In this document: piece after piece, positions 42,612 through 55,763 of the stretch
How the letters are laid out: every line of letters starts with the position of its first letter
How positions within the stretch are numbered: position 1 is the first letter of the stretch
Source: Emergomyces orientalis
Taxonomy: Eukaryota > Ascomycota > Eurotiomycetes > Onygenales > Ajellomycetaceae
Length of the DNA stretch: 64,000 nucleotides
Direction of reading: 5' to 3'
NCBI GenBank assembly: GCA_002110485.1
Contig: MOWL01000004.1
Span: 248,001-312,000 of the forward strand
Made by a program: the position numbers and the translations under genes
The notes under the pieces: model-generated
The model's input: only the letters and a program-made list of their open reading frames with translations
Databases searched by the model: none
Told to the model about the DNA's origin: nothing

Positions 42612-43104
42612 GATGCACAGCACAACTAAGAAACGCGGCTGGCACATATCAGGGGGTGAAGGGCGCGAAGAGCGAGGCCCTACCAGGAGATAGTGAGCTT
42701 GAAGCGCGGATCTGGGTGGACTGGCGCGCCACAAGCGCGGAGTTGAGTGGCCTGCGCGCTACAAGCACTCCAGGACGTTGAAGTCTGCGCGATGAGCGGC
42801 AGACACACAGCATGAGGTGCCACATTCATTAGAAGTCTTTCTTATGTTCAGACAGGGGTGATGGTGATATAGGGGGTTTTCTTGTCTTCTCACGGTGCTA
42901 TGCACCATCTTCTCTAAGAGCAGCGGGAGCTGCTCCGCGGTACTTGAAGTGATTACAAATGTTGAATAGATTTGCTGTTCAGAGGGTTTTTAGGCCAGAG
43001 CTATACTAGATAGTCCAAGGTTTTTCTCACTTTGTATACTAGCTGCCTCCCCACATATCCTCGGGATCAAGTGGTGTAGAAATAATAATAATAATAATAA
43101 TAAA

Positions 43105-43197
43105 GTTAGAAAAATTCTGAGACTCTTTGAGTCTCAGATAGATATCATAGTCTCTGACTGCATATATCTATAATGAAAGAATAATAATAATAATAAT
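43105..43197 (+). mobile_element. Detached LINE-A 3' terminus
   Basis: It matches the reverse complement of 18341-18425, including the hairpin (9-bp stem CTGAGACTC, TTT loop, centre 43129) and a terminal AAT run. It immediately follows the AAT tail of LINE-C. It fits as the 3' end of LINE-A copy 2. Confidence 0.7.
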
Positions 43198-43653
43198 CAG
43201 CTATTATATTTAAAAAATTTCTGAATCTCTGGAATTTCTGAACAAGTTTCATCTCTAACACAACTAGGCTCTGTCAGATTATTATCAGATAGTGCTCAAG
43301 CCATGCAGATATCAAAGACAATAAAACAGCTGATAAATTAGTAAAACAGACTACACTCATGAACTACATACTTCAAGAAATGACTATTGTCTGAGCAAAG
43401 CTAGCCATGCAAGAGCTCTTTCAAACTGTCATTGAGAAGTACTGATTCTCTTTCTTAAAAAACTCATATCTCAGATCTAAATCACTTGTAAATATATGTT
43501 CTCTGCCAGAGCTCTCTCTTCTCTGCCAGCATCTTGACTCTCTACTTGTGGTGAGAACAGGTCACAGAGACTTCACTATCTATTATAAAAGATGAAATTA
43601 TCAAGACACTCTTCTTACATGTATCTGTGAATACAAGAAAACATCAGAACACT

Positions 43654-43657
<4 letters not shown>
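43198..43657. other. A+T-rich remnant, target of LINE-B
   Basis: No open frame of note. Together with 44758-45040 it forms the sequence into which LINE-B inserted, as shown by the duplicated AGAACACTTCTT. It is probably an older, unrecognisable repeat. Confidence 0.45.
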
Positions 43658-43685
<28 letters not shown>

Positions 43686-44745
43686 CTTTCATTAAGGCAT
43701 ATGCAATCAGTGATTATGATGCCCACCTAGTATTACTAGAATTTATCATGTAAACTATATCTAAATACATGTAACTTCTTGTCACTTGTCATTACAGTAA
43801 TTCCAGCCCAGAATAAGAGACACATTCAAAATAAAAGATGATATAATTTAATACTAAGACATTTTTTTAAAAATAAACTCAAAGTTGAAGATAATACAAA
43901 GAAAATTAAAAGAATGAACTAATATAGAAAATTTCTCAAAGAATATTTATAATAAATTGATTTAAATCATATTTATTATATATCTAGTTGTTGTTTTTTT
44001 CTTGTTGCAATATCTGTTTCTATGATATAATTTATTAAATATTTGATATCTGTTTCAATTTGAAACAGAAATCTTATATTTATTTGATCTATATCATATT
44101 TTCTTTTCAAATCATTTCTAATAACAGAGTTTTTTAAGCAATTTATCAATAAATGTTCTGAATCTTTTAAACAATTATATATATCACAGTTTTGAGGTCT
44201 CTCAATTCCAAATTTCTTAAAATAGAAGCCAAAGTATCCATGACCAAGCTTCAATTGAATTATTGAAGAAAAGAATTTCTTTTTGCATTTAATAGAGCAT
44301 GCTTTTCACTTTGATTTTATTTCAAAAATCAAGTATTTGATACTTAGTTTTTATTTTTGAGTTTCTCAATTTAAATTTCAATCTTTTAAGCATTTCTCTT
44401 TTACTTTTCTTTTTATAAATGTTCAAGATATTTTCTGTTTTTTCACTAACTCAATTTCTGTGCTCTTTTTTGCAGCTTTATCAGCTAGTTCATTTCCTTT
44501 TATATTCATATGAGCTGGGACCCAGTGCAAATGAATTTGTATATCTTTTAATTTTCTTATTCTTTTAATCAATTGATATACAGTTTCAATATGTATTTGA
44601 TTTTCTTGAATCTTGTTTTTTTGAAATCTTTTCAAAGCTGCTTGACTGTCTGAATAAATTCATATCTCATTGATATCTGAATTTCTTGTCAATTGACTCA
44701 TTGTCATTTTAAATGCTTGCATTATTGCATATACTTCTGTATCAA
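43658..44745 (-). mobile_element. LINE-B, 5'-truncated, with poly(A) and 12-bp target duplication
   Basis: The minus-strand 3' part of a LINE related to LINE-A. It holds RNase H (44423-44730: SDSQAALKRF, then WVPAHMNIKGNELADKAAK) and a C-terminal Cys/His region (43976-44254, LGHGYFGFYF, CDIYNCLKDSEHLLINC). A run of 30 T on the plus strand (43656-43685) is its poly(A). AGAACACTTCTT occurs at 43646-43657 and 44746-44757, the target duplication. Trp codons are TGA at two readable sites, and the sequence has other stops. Truncation at the 5' end is usual for target-primed reverse transcription. Confidence 0.82.
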
Positions 44746-44757
44746 AGAACACTTCTT

Positions 44758-45050
44758 CTTCTGCTGAAAAGAAAGAAGACTCAGTCAGTTTGATATATTA
44801 TTTTTATTACTCTGCACAAGCTCAAAAGAGACACTTAACTGAATACTTAGCACTAAAATAGAAACAAAATCTTTTACTATCTGATACTCAAAAACTTTCT
44901 TCTTCATCAAAATTCAATATCAGTTCTAAATCTACAGTCATTTTCTCTGTTTTTTCTTTATATTATCTGTCATCTTTCTTCACTCACTTTTCTTTTTTCT
45001 ATTTCTATATTTATTATATCTTTTTCTCTATTACTTCTCTTCACACCCAG
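44758..45050. other. A+T-rich remnant right of LINE-B
   Basis: No gene. A reading frame entering from 43198-43645 across the LINE-B site is full of stops; no domain is recognised. Confidence 0.4.
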
Positions 45051-45330
45051 GCGACTACACTCGCTCAGGCCTTAACAACTCTGCTTTGAGGTCCCTTCAA
45101 CCTCATATGTACTGGTGCTCCACCCCAGCTGCACCCCAATCAGAATCTCCAGGAAGGAGGATAATGTGTAATATACAATACAGTAGGGCTTCGGCCAACT
45201 AGAACCTGTCAGGCAGTAGACTAGCTACTGCACTGGTGTGTCTGATACCTCTAGGGAGGTTCTGTGGCCGAGGCGGTCTGCTTAGTCAGCCGCTTACATA
45301 TCTCCAGGCGTTAAATAATTAATAATAAAA
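45050..45330. repeat. G+C-richer patch with an AAT-like tail, possible SINE
   Basis: About 280 bases of mixed composition lie between A+T-rich remnants. They contain GTGGCCGAGGCGG (45272-45284), reminiscent of a tRNA A-box region, and end in AATAATTAATAATAAAAATG. No B-box (GGTTCRANNCC) or foldable cloverleaf is visible. A tRNA-derived SINE is possible but unproven. Confidence 0.25.
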
Positions 45331-46682
45331 ATGGAAACTTGAAAAGAACTCCTTGCACTTAAAAATACAACCACATAAATACAACCACAATTATTATTAT
45401 TATTGAAAGATAAAAATATAACAATTGAAATAAAAATAAGAGTGCTTCTGCTCTCACCGTCACGGCCTGGATCTTTCGTTTGATTGCGTCAGGTAACTCC
45501 TCGTTCCCATTTAATCAGTTTCACCATTGATAAAGAAGAAAAATTGTCGTTTAATTCTGATGATGATACATGTTCACAGAACACCGCAGCAGTAAAATTA
45601 AAACTCCGAGAGAGAAGGAAAGGAGAGCTGATATGCGAGTTTTGCCAGCTCATATTGAAGAAGAAAATAGGAGAGAGCGAGAGAAAGGCTGCTGAGATTA
45701 TTCTTCGATTTTCCCTTTAATTTGCCTGGCAAGCGACCAGAGAGGAAAGGGATAGGGGAAAAGCGAGAGGAAAGTAAAGAGTATACGAGATGTGGTGCGG
45801 TGTAGGCGTGAAAATAAGAAGCAAACAGGCTGAACACATATTAAATCTACTTTACAGAAGCGACGCAACCAGCAGACTGGCCAGAAGGCACGCAAAACGC
45901 GAGGAGAAAATCGAAGAGAAGAGGAAATAATAAATAGAGGTAGCAAGCGGATGTGCATGTGATTGGTTCCTTTCCTTACGTCAAACAAAACTTTCCCCCT
46001 CTTTTTGCCCATATAACTGGGGGGGAAGCAACAGCTCAGTCCTTGGAGGTCGGGAGACAGCGCCAGGCATGGACGGATGCCTTCGACCAAGAACTCAACG
46101 TGAAGATATGACAAGGCAAAAAATAAGAGGGTGGTGTGCAGGAGTGAGGAACCACACGGGGTTGATGATAAGGTATAAATAATAAAAATAAATAAGGATA
46201 AGAACGGAAAAAAACAAAGAAAATGCAGCAGAACAAAAGTAATGACACCATTAAATAATACCAGAGTTCCAGACTAATAATGTAACAAAGCAAAGAGCGC
46301 CCACCTAAATTCCTTCCCATTGCAATTCCACCCCATATAATTAAACCATCCGTGGCGCGCCGTTGAATGTGTAATAATGTTGATGTTATAATCATTTGTC
46401 TACAGAAGAGTACTTGGACAGTGGAAAAAAGGAAGAAACAGAAAAATAGTCACGTTGGGGAGAGGGAGGGGAAAAAAAAGTACACATGAAATTTCAAACA
46501 TCGAACAAGAAAGAAAATGCGTGAAGAAGAGGGAATAGATTCATGGCGTTGGAACAAAAGGAAAAGGAAAAAGCTAAAATGAAAAAAAAAACCTGGAGTT
46601 CGACTGTAGTAGAGTAGAAGAATGGAAGAAGGGAAAATAATGACATGCATCCAGCATTTAAAGCTAGTCACACGTAATCAAA
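45331..46682. other. Right edge of the island and 3' flank of the KDM5 gene
   Basis: Island-like sequence, including an ATT run at 45392-45406, gives way to ordinary composition near 45440. The frames at 45484-46671 lack domains. Bases downstream of the KDM5 stop are A-rich on the plus strand and should include its 3' untranslated region. Confidence 0.45.
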
Positions 46683-49600
46683 TCAGGTCAAGAATTCGTC
46701 GGCAAGACAGTTGGAGGTATCCTGGCCATCTCGACCCTGGCCATCGCCAATAGTGCCGTCTCCATTATCCGCGCCGAAATCATCGCCAGATCCTGAAATA
46801 GAGCGGTCCCGCGCGCCACTGTTACTAGCGCTCCGAAGTGCTTCCAGCGCCTCATTCGCATGGCTGACCTCCAAAGCCTCCATTTGCTCCGTGTCTTGGT
46901 TCGTCATCTCGGCGAAAAGGTCTTCCATGTCTCCACGCGGGCTGCTGGCAAAAGCCATTGGACCATCCATGTCGTCGTCGTCTTTACCCATACTTTGAGT
47001 GTGGAGGGGATTGCTACGGGTAAAGCTTGGAGGACTGAAGAGAGATGGATCAAGACCCTGGTGGTGAGATGCGGGGGAGGCGGGGTCGAATGAAGGGGAA
47101 TGTACATTGTTCACTCCCGGAAGGTATGCTGATGATGTAGGAGCGTACGATGAACTCGGATCGTTTGAAGATATCGGGAACGGGTGCGAGAAGGAGAATG
47201 GGGTTGCATGCTGAGTAACAGGGACGGGTGCGGCGACAGTGGTCGGGGTCGGTGCATTACCCGTGGAAGCCGATCGTGGGTCACCAGATGGTGTGCTAGA
47301 GCGAAGCGTAGGTGCCGGCTGCAGTGGGGGAGGTCGTCCGGAAGAAGGGGAATCGGTTGATTTCCGCTTGCTGGAGAATGTGTGCTGCTTCGTACGTAAG
47401 TGCAGCGGAAGATCTTCAGGTTTCTCCACTCCAAGCTGGGCCATCATCTTCTGTTGCTTCGTCGGTCGTGGCTTGCGAGTAGACAGCGATACTTCAAGAA
47501 TTGGTGGCGGTTCAGGGGCAACAGGCGACCATTTATGAATTTCCTGGCGAAAATAATTCGTTTCAAATGCAAGGAGGACTTCCGCCCCTTCCATCTTCCT
47601 GAGATAGAAGATCTGCGTCGGGACCTCTTCGGCAGTCATGCAAGCAGCAGAGTGCACGAGTGGTCGCACGAAATCCCGGAACGATGTAGCTTGATCAATA
47701 ATCGATTCCAAAACTTGTTCCTCTTCGGGTTGGAAAGGAAGGTCAGGAATTTCAGCTTGCCAATCGAGCAACTCTTCTAGCTTGGGCCGAGCAGCATCGC
47801 GTGGGATCTTAACGCGCCAATCACAAATGGGGCAAGTATAACTATCGAATTCCTTAACTTTGCCTCTCGCAATTTTCAGGCATTTTCCGTGGTACCTAAA
47901 AATTAATTAGTTTCAATCTTATACGGGAACCTTTTTCTGCAAGACTATTTCCAACTTACCACTCATGACAAAGTTCGCACTCGATCATCAGCCCCGCTTC
48001 CTGTTGTCGACAGATACAGAAGACATCCTTTTTCTTAGACCTACTGCCTGTCCAATTATGAGCCTCAGCATCGGGGCTTGCCTCTCGCGACGCCGGTTCA
48101 ACAGGTGGACGACACCGATCTTCGAGATCGAAGCAATACGAGTTCTTCCTCTCGACGTATTGTAGGTGCATTTTGAGTATGTGCAGTGGAGCGTTGGCCT
48201 TGCCAAAAAGTTTCTTGCCCTTCCGCATCCAGTCCTCATGGCGTTTCTGCTCCTTTTCTAGGTCGATGGTTCCATTTGGCTTGCTGTTCAGTTCAGTCAA
48301 AGACTCCATGAGGTCACGCACATCTTTATAATGTGGCCTTTTCCTGAAATCCGGATTCCTACTTCCGTCATAGAAACCGGAGATTTGCCGTTGGGCTTCA
48401 CGCTGTTTCGTCAAGATGGCGTCAACGGCGGAAAGGGTTTCATGGGATACAGGTAATTTAGCCGCCTGTGAAGAAAGTGCTTCCAGCTGTTGGTAGTGCA
48501 CGGCTTCTACCGCCATAAGCTCTTTTGCCTTGGATTCCCAGGTTTCTGCTAGGCGATGCATCTCCTTGAAATAAAGTAGATGCTCGTTTGTTTCAGATAA
48601 GCCTAGCTGCTCCCCTTGCGCGATGAACTCGCCACACTCATCGAGCGTTTGGAGATGCTCGCGTTTGCGGCGGGCTTCATCATTCCATTTCATCTGCCTC
48701 AGGGCCTTCTCAAGCTTGTCCACCTCAGGCATGTCAACATTGAAGCTCCTGCCAAGGTCCACCAGCTCCTCGACCTCTTGTGTAGAATTAATGTGGGGGT
48801 TGCAGAGAATAGCTTGGGCATCACTCTGGAATTTCTGAATTTCCTCGACTTTTTCCCTCAGCGACGTGATTTGCGGACAGTCGAAGGAAAGGCTGTCCGC
48901 TTCCTCGAGGAGCGTATGGATCTTTTCCACCTTTCGGAGCTCACGATCACGCTCCTCCATCTGGGCTGCCTTGGCCGAATTACCTTTGCGCCATGCCTTC
49001 TCATTTTTGCGACGATTCTGCTGTTTACGAGTAATGTAATTATTAGCTTCATCGAGCCATTTGTCGCAACGTTGAACAAACGAGGCCAGATCCTGCAGAC
49101 CGGGTAGGAAATAGGGGATTTTCTCTCCCTCACTGAGTAAAGCATGTAAAGCTTTCAACGAAGGTTTCGGTTCGTCCGCGAGAACTTTATCCAGTTTTTC
49201 AGCCCAGGCTTCCGGGATTCGAGCTCGGTCTTCCACTTTCTGAACACACGATTTTAGGGCATCATCCGACATGCGATAGCGTAAGGTATGGTTAATTCCA
49301 AGTAATTTTTGCGATACCTCTTCTCCACAGCAGTCGTAGCTCTCCGCATGAAGGAGGCACAGCGTCTTCCCCTTGTTTTGGCATTTGAACTGCGTCAAAT
49401 AACTGTATACTTTACAGTAACTGCACTGATACTCTTCTTCAGCAAGATCTGTATCTTCAACCATAAATTTCAGTTTGCACATTTCTGGGTCTTCATCTCC
49501 ACCAGTAATTTTACAATTATGTGGACGAAGCTCCTGATGGCGCGCCAGAAGTGCCGCACGTTGTTCTAGCTCTCGATTGCACATTCGTTGCAGCGCGGGC

Positions 49601-52323
49601 CCAAGCCACTTGGCAGTTTTGATAGATGTATCTCTCGCTGCCGCCGTGACGAGCAGCTCGTCATGTGAAAAACAAGGTTGCCTTCGGAATTCCTGCAAGC
49701 GTTCTACGCCCGCTTGGCCCAGTGGTTCCCAATCTGATGGGGCGAAGTTAACCGCTTCATTGAAATTAAATCCATGGTTAAAACCAGCGTGGTATGCTTG
49801 CGGAAAGGTGATAACGAATTGACCGGCACGTTGGTCGAGAGCATACACATTGACGCCTGCCTTCCTTAATTGATCCGGTGGCAGTAACGTCACGAGTTGG
49901 AACAAGAGATCCGGCTGAGTTTCGAACAGTTCTGGGACTGCTTGGCGCATAGCCTCCTCGAAAGCTTCAGCATCATCTCCAGGAATCCCATACCACGTCT
50001 TTGTAGCACCGAAATGTTGATAGTTGGCTGAATATGTGTAATGATCTTCATTGTGCCAGCAAAATGTAGAGAAACACATGCCAACATACACCCAGGGAAC
50101 GGTCATTCCAGAGACATCTGATTTGATATGGCGGAAGAGTGATTCTGAGTGCAGAGGCATGACGTTCAGATTCCACGGGTCAACAGAATATGGGTCCAAA
50201 GGATTTCGTTCGACAGTTGGAAAACCGCTTCCGTGCGTTGTTGAGTGGATATCTGCACCATACTCAACCTCAACAGTCTCTGTCAAACTTTCCACAAGCC
50301 GCCAAAACTCTCGTTCAACGTCATCCTCGGTTTCCTTTCGAGGTGCATTGAGAACGGGATCAAATGGCATCCTTGGGGCAAAGTAGTTTTCCTTGAAATT
50401 ATTCGCTTTCTCCTGGAACTGTTTTAGCGAGTATATCCCACCCTCTTCAAAACCATACTCTCCAGTTCCCACAAGGCATTTAGGACAATGCCAGTCGTAA
50501 TCGGGGACTGAATCTAGCGGTGGGTCAAGGCAGTGCATGTGATAACCGTTTTCACACCCGTCGCATGATAGGATGGTAAGACGATCATCACTTTTGCCGC
50601 AATTTTCACACCGCTAGATAAGTGTAGTTAGCTTCCGGTCCACGATGCCAAAATGCAATAAAGTACTCACTTCTCCGGTTTTCCTGTTTCCATTCTTTGT
50701 TCGTCCCTGGGTTGGTGTAGGGCGGAGTAAGCTCATATGCGACCCTGCGACCGTTGGCACCCCATCTGGAGCTAGAAGTTAGCAAAACTAAGCGCAGAGC
50801 TACTTTGGTACAATCAAGATGACGGCCGCCAACGCTGTCATTTTGATTTCGTCGGCAGTAGTCTCTTACGTACCTTTCTTCAGGCGTTTACTGCGTCGCC
50901 CATTTGCGCCATCAGTATCTCCGTTATCGGTCTGCGAACTTCCCGTCAAACTTTCCTGGCTGAATGCACGTTTAAGTGGATGGGAATCGTGGCCATTGAC
51001 GGTTGGTGTATGGTTAGTTTCGGGCTGGTGTCGTTCCGAGGTGTCTTTAGATGAGGAAGCATGGTTTCCAAAAGCTGTTGGATGAAATCCATTCTCCACC
51101 TCCCGTTTTACCATAGGAGTTGAACTGTTCACCGCAACAAATGATGGAGACGCATTTATTGCAGAGAATCCGCTTGTATTTGAATTGACTGCTGTGAAAC
51201 CCGACGTGGCGACTCGTTCTTGGGGGAAATCATGCGGAGTTGAAGATTTATCAGTTTTGTCCTCGTTTTCTCTCACGGAACTATTCAGTGCAGCAGAAGC
51301 TCTTGCCGCTGGGGAGTCCTTATTTACTTCGGAGGGTTGATGATTATTTGTCTGTGCCTTTTTAGCTACCGGAGAAGTTCCCGGGGACGGGGTGTAAGGC
51401 CCCCCATGTTCGAATTCCAACTGCTGTTGGACACCAGGTTTGGCAACGCGGAGATATTCTTCATACGGGTGAAGCCAGCGCTGGTAGGAATTCTTTAACG
51501 AAGTAGACAATGATGACATGATTTTGCCGCTGTACCCCAAATCCCGTCCAATTTCGGCCCATTTTTTTAATTTACAAACTTGCTCGAAGCCACCGCGGAT
51601 ATCGACAGCCTTTTTGAGCTTGTAGAGATCGAGGGGGCGCTTATCGACACTGGGGAAACGACTCAGATTCATACCATGCTGTTTATGGAACTTCGTTAGT
51701 TGGTCGAGGTAGTTGAGATTCGCTCGAGTGCCTAATTGAGGGTCAGATCCGGGTTCCAAAGGACTAGATGTACGGAGTGGTGTTTGGGCCATACCTCCTT
51801 CAACGGAGTTCAACTCTTGCCGACGGGTGCGAAAGTGGAATCGCTAAAACGCGGGAACGATAGATTTAATCAGCCCATACCCAGAAATAATAAAACGTGG
51901 AATGACAAGAATTAACGGCTTGGAAATTGCAGTATATCGTACCTCTGTGTCAATAGCAAACGGCGGAGTCCAGTTGTCGGGGGGGACAATCTTGCAAATA
52001 CCATATTTCTTTCCTTCCGGCGCGATTTTGCGGATATATTCGAACGGGTCTTTGAACTCGTCTTCGGTGGGACGAAAAGTTGGAGCTTCCTGTAAGCCGT
52101 GGGGTCGCACACGCTTGATTGGTTCTCTACTAGCAGTAGGATGGCCACGTCGTTCGACAGTGGAGAGATCGAGGGGGGCAGCCTTTCGAGCACTCAGGGG
52201 AACATTGACATTGTAAGACTGGTGGTAGTGGTTCGAGTTCGAGGCGCGGGTGGAGGAGCGGGTGGCCGATGGCTGAGGCTGCTGCTGGGCAGTATTTGCT
52301 CCTGTTGAAGGTGGGACCACCAT
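46683..52323 (-). CDS. KDM5/JARID1-type histone H3K4 demethylase
   Basis: Five exons (52323-51943, 51843-50874, 50771-50671, 50613-47960, 47895-46683) join through four GT..AG introns of 99, 102, 57 and 64 nt to give 1,772 residues in one frame. Domains in order: JmjN (about 70-135, split by intron 1), ARID (about 150-265), first PHD finger (about 485-535, CENCGKSDDR, CDGCENGYHMHC), JmjC (about 625-790) with Fe(II) ligands in CWHNEDHY and a His in YHAGFNHGFN, a C5HC2 zinc finger (about 875-915, CSYCKVYSY), a PLU-1-type helical region (about 920-1300), and a second PHD finger (about 1345-1400) split by intron 4. The tail is Ser/Pro-rich. This is the full KDM5 plan: an Fe(II)/2-oxoglutarate dioxygenase that removes methyl groups from H3K4. 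All key ligands are present, so it should be active. Confidence 0.93.
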
Positions 52324-55253
52324 GTCTCTACGCTGCGATGCGGCAGGGCAGGAGATGATGGAATTAGATCAAACTGCTTTGGGGGAACACTGACTGCGAT
52401 GCGAACAGCGCATTGGAGGAGAGTGTTGTCAGTTTGAAAGAGGCTGGGGATTAGGGGGGATATACGAGCAATGGTGGAGTTACAGGATACACGAGTAGGG
52501 GAAGCGATTAATTAAATAAAGACTAGATAATGATAAAGATAAAGAGAAGGGTATGAGGGGGAAGAGAAAGGGCGGAGGGAAGCCGGAGGTCGGGGTGGTG
52601 TAGACCGCGATGGAGGGTGATATAATTGTGAGACGAGGGAGAATCAAAGATAGACGGGAAGGAGACTGAGGCGGAATGGGGATGATGGAGATGGATGTCC
52701 AGCCCGAGAGTTACTAAGTAAGAAGACGAACACAAGAAGAGAGATCGATTCCGAGGGTGCGATACGGTAACATTGGTACGGTACGTGTATTTGTTATCAG
52801 GAAAATTTACCTGATGTTTTCTGTATTTGTACGATACCGTTCCTTACTGCTGGCAGATACGCGCTTGGCATCAAACTCTGCCCATACTCAAGATAAATCA
52901 TCAACTTTGGAAAGGAAAAAATATATATAATAATACAATAAATTGAACTGGGTTGAGATTATCTATTTTGTTGTGGAATTGCGTTGGAGTTAGACCACCA
53001 CCCTTATCCCGTAAGCCGAAATCCAGACGGAAATGAGTGGTGAAAACTGTGGCGTGGTTCGGTCGAGGTTGAGCGCCAGGCATTGATTGATTCTGTCAGC
53101 CCTTTTTCATGAACAACTCAAAATTGCCCTCCTCAAGTCCCAGTTGCTGTTATTTTATACTACTAACTTTCTTTCCTCCATCGGTTAAGATCGCTTTCTA
53201 ATACTCTCTGTCAATCCCCCCTGTTGACGAAAGGCGCGAATGGACCGAGAAAACTTTGATAGGGATAAAAACGGCCCAGGATCAAAGGGCCTGGGAAGAG
53301 GGATGATTTGTGAGAGCAATCAGTAGCCTCGGCTCCGTCTCCGCGTGCATTGTTCGATGACCGTCCGATCTTTCAAGAGATAAACAAGGCCTTTTATTCT
53401 ATATATGGAAAGGAAAAAGCGCAACAAACCTTATTATTTCTAATCATTAGCACATGACATCCTGCTTTTCCGGGGGAACTGTGAAGACAGTGACAAAAAA
53501 AGTTCTTGGACATGCGCAGCACATTACCCGCCGACTAGCAATGCTGGGCATGAAATGATATGATACTCTAAGCGCGAGCAAAAGTGGGGATCCAAACACC
53601 AGAGCAACTTACAACTTACATGGCGCTATGCACACACGTTGGCTCCCTTCGTTTTCTTTATTTCGTGAAAAATGTCCCTGTATCATTATTTCGATTTTAT
53701 TTTTTATATATTGCTAAGAGAAATATACCCGCCTAGGTATATCTACCAATCTTAAAACATCTGTTCACTTACCTCGTATGGATACTGTATATTACATGCC
53801 CAAAATAGGTATGTACTCCCGCAAGTGTATCTGGTACCTTCCCTTCAGCCCAATATTCAGGCAAGCGAGAAGTATCCTCTCCATGCCTGGTACGAACCTG
53901 AGTGTATGATTTTACAATACGGTATATGTACACCATTATCTGACAGTATTGAAGAACCCTGATGGCCCAGGCGGTTCATGATCAGATGTAGACACCTCCA
54001 CGCGAAGGGGAAAAAAAAAGGCAAGAAAAGCAAGCGTCCAGATTAACTTTTGCTGCCCATTTTCTGATATCAACTATTTAAGTGGAACAGCTTTGCGAAA
54101 ACCAGGATAACTTGTTGCTCAACCATTTTCTTGAAAACATGTCTTTAAGAAAAAAGAAAAAAGAAAAACAAGAACTGAAGTTGAGTCATCATTAAATAAG
54201 CGTTTCATGCATTCTCCTCGCAGGTTGTATACATCTGGCCCATTCTCCCGCCAATTTAACGCTTTGCTCGAGAACGTAATACTAATAAGCAATTTCAGTC
54301 TCTGGTAAAGTAACTCAACCTAAGTAAGACTCCCCTTGCCAGCTCTCATCAAAACCTTGTTGACAATTCGTTCTTATGTAGTTGGCTGGTTTCATAGAGT
54401 GGTGGTAACTGCATAACCAACGATAACCACCAATTAACCAACGCTCCCCTCTTTTTTTAAGGGTCTCATAATATGGCTAAGTAGCAATGATAAAAGTTTT
54501 ACGGCACATTTCTCTCCACATATAGCGGCTGCCTACAAGGTTTGCATGTTACCAGTATGAGAGGTCGGGGCAAATCTCTTTACGCTTCCTTAATGGATAC
54601 TATCTTCTAATACGAAATTTATGCAGCGTACGGCGTATGGTGTAATATATTACATTCAGGTTACGTGCTGACTTTTCCAGCAGTGGAGAGACCAGCTTCG
54701 TACACGTACATACATTACAGTACCGCTTATCTTGACTGGGATTGGGCTATGAGCTGGGAATTTAAACAGCTTTCACCAAACAGCCACCACCGACATTTTC
54801 CAATCATTAATACATAATTCAAAATAGCAGGCATACCAGCACCATATCTTCTCTCTATATATTCAAGCTGTACCTAAGTATATTCATATTAAAAGCATGA
54901 TATAAGTCAATAATATATATATTAAATATTGAAATTGAGTATATGAATTGAATAATACTGATGTATCTGTGATTTTGTAATTTTTATTAACTGAATATAT
55001 AGTTGAAAAATGCTGGCGGGCCTGCTAAAATATTAGAGTTGTGTGTATTCCTGGTTTTTTATGTATTAATTGTTGGAAAATCAGTTACTGTACTATACCT
55101 CATATAACTTAGTGGTGGTGTGTGAGAAGTAATTCAGTGGTGGCTGTATAAATTCCTCGCTGGATTTCAGGTGCTATTTTTGAAATTCAAAAAGAAAAGG
55201 AAAAAGAAAAAAGAACAGGAAAAACAGCCCAAGGCCCAAGAAAGACTAGAAAA
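52324..55253. other. Long gene-free stretch, about 2.9 kb
   Basis: No open frame with coding character. The first 450 bases are purine-rich on the plus strand and should be the leader and promoter of the KDM5 gene. An imperfect inverted repeat lies at about 52761-52842 around ATCAGGAAAATTTACCTGAT. After 53700 the sequence becomes A+T-rich with no recognisable repeat. Confidence 0.5.
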
Positions 55254-55763
55254 GTGAAAAAAAGAGAAACTTTGGAAATGTCCGAAATTGGTAAAGTTAC
55301 CGAGAGTCTATCTGACTTCAACACCTTCTGCTTCCATCTTCAGCCCAAGGTTGAGGAAGAAACTGGGTTGAATTTACAATTTCCAAAGGAACATATTGGA
55401 AAGCTCCAATATCCTGCTGTATGTATGCATACAGTCATCAATTCCCTAGGCAGTTAGTTACGGCTGATTAGTTATCTTACAGTTATTACCAACTGGTGTT
55501 TGTTGTTGCACTGGAATGCAGCTGATTCGGCAAACCTTCCTTCATTCTGCAAGGACTGCATGAATTCATCTTTATCAACAATTCAAAAGAAATGGAAAAA
55601 GTCTCCATTGGTATATCTACCCAATGATCACATGGGACATGGCTTATTTAATAATGAGAATTATTTTAAAGTAAGATTTATCCACTCACAGGTTTCTGGA
55701 CCATATCGTATTGATACTAAAATAGCTTATCCAGCTGTTACGTCGCGGCACAACGTTGGGTGA
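55254..55763 (+). CDS. Possible small gene of unknown function
   Basis: A 55-codon open piece (55254-55418, containing MSEIGKVTESLSDFNTFCF) runs into a well-formed intron (GTATGT at 55419 to TTACAG at 55482, CTGAT as branch). Continuing in the spliced frame gives 26 more codons to a TGA at 55561. Another frame (55500-55763) is open for 87 codons with a more protein-like composition, but the intron does not connect to it. No domain is recognised in either. It may be a decayed gene or chance frames in an A+T-rich region. Confidence 0.25.

Larger units (their letters stand above)
37700..43104 (+). mobile_element. LINE-C, G+C-richer non-LTR retrotransposon, mutated
   Basis: A second LINE type, clearly richer in G+C and CpG than LINE-A. 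ORF1 (37810-39159) and ORF2 (39156-42611) are followed by a 3' region of about 490 bases ending in an (AAT)n tail at 43079-43104. The exact 5' end is not defined. It sits between LINE-A copy 2 and a LINE-A 3' terminus, so it probably inserted into or beside that copy. Both ORFs carry in-frame stops, every one TGA. Confidence 0.82.

Noticed and set aside
43079..43197. CRISPR-like or minisatellite array
   Set aside because: The repeats are AAT tails of two LINEs, not spaced repeats.
37631..43964. The 67-bp repeats as a target duplication of LINE-C
   Set aside because: They do not abut the ends of LINE-C, and 67 bp is long for such a duplication; the right copy lies inside LINE-B.
45256..45310. 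tRNA gene
   Set aside because: An A-box-like GTGGCCGAGG is present, but there is no B-box and no cloverleaf pairing.
48616..49107. Plus-strand 163-codon frame
   Set aside because: Antisense to KDM5 exon 4, which is continuous and conserved.
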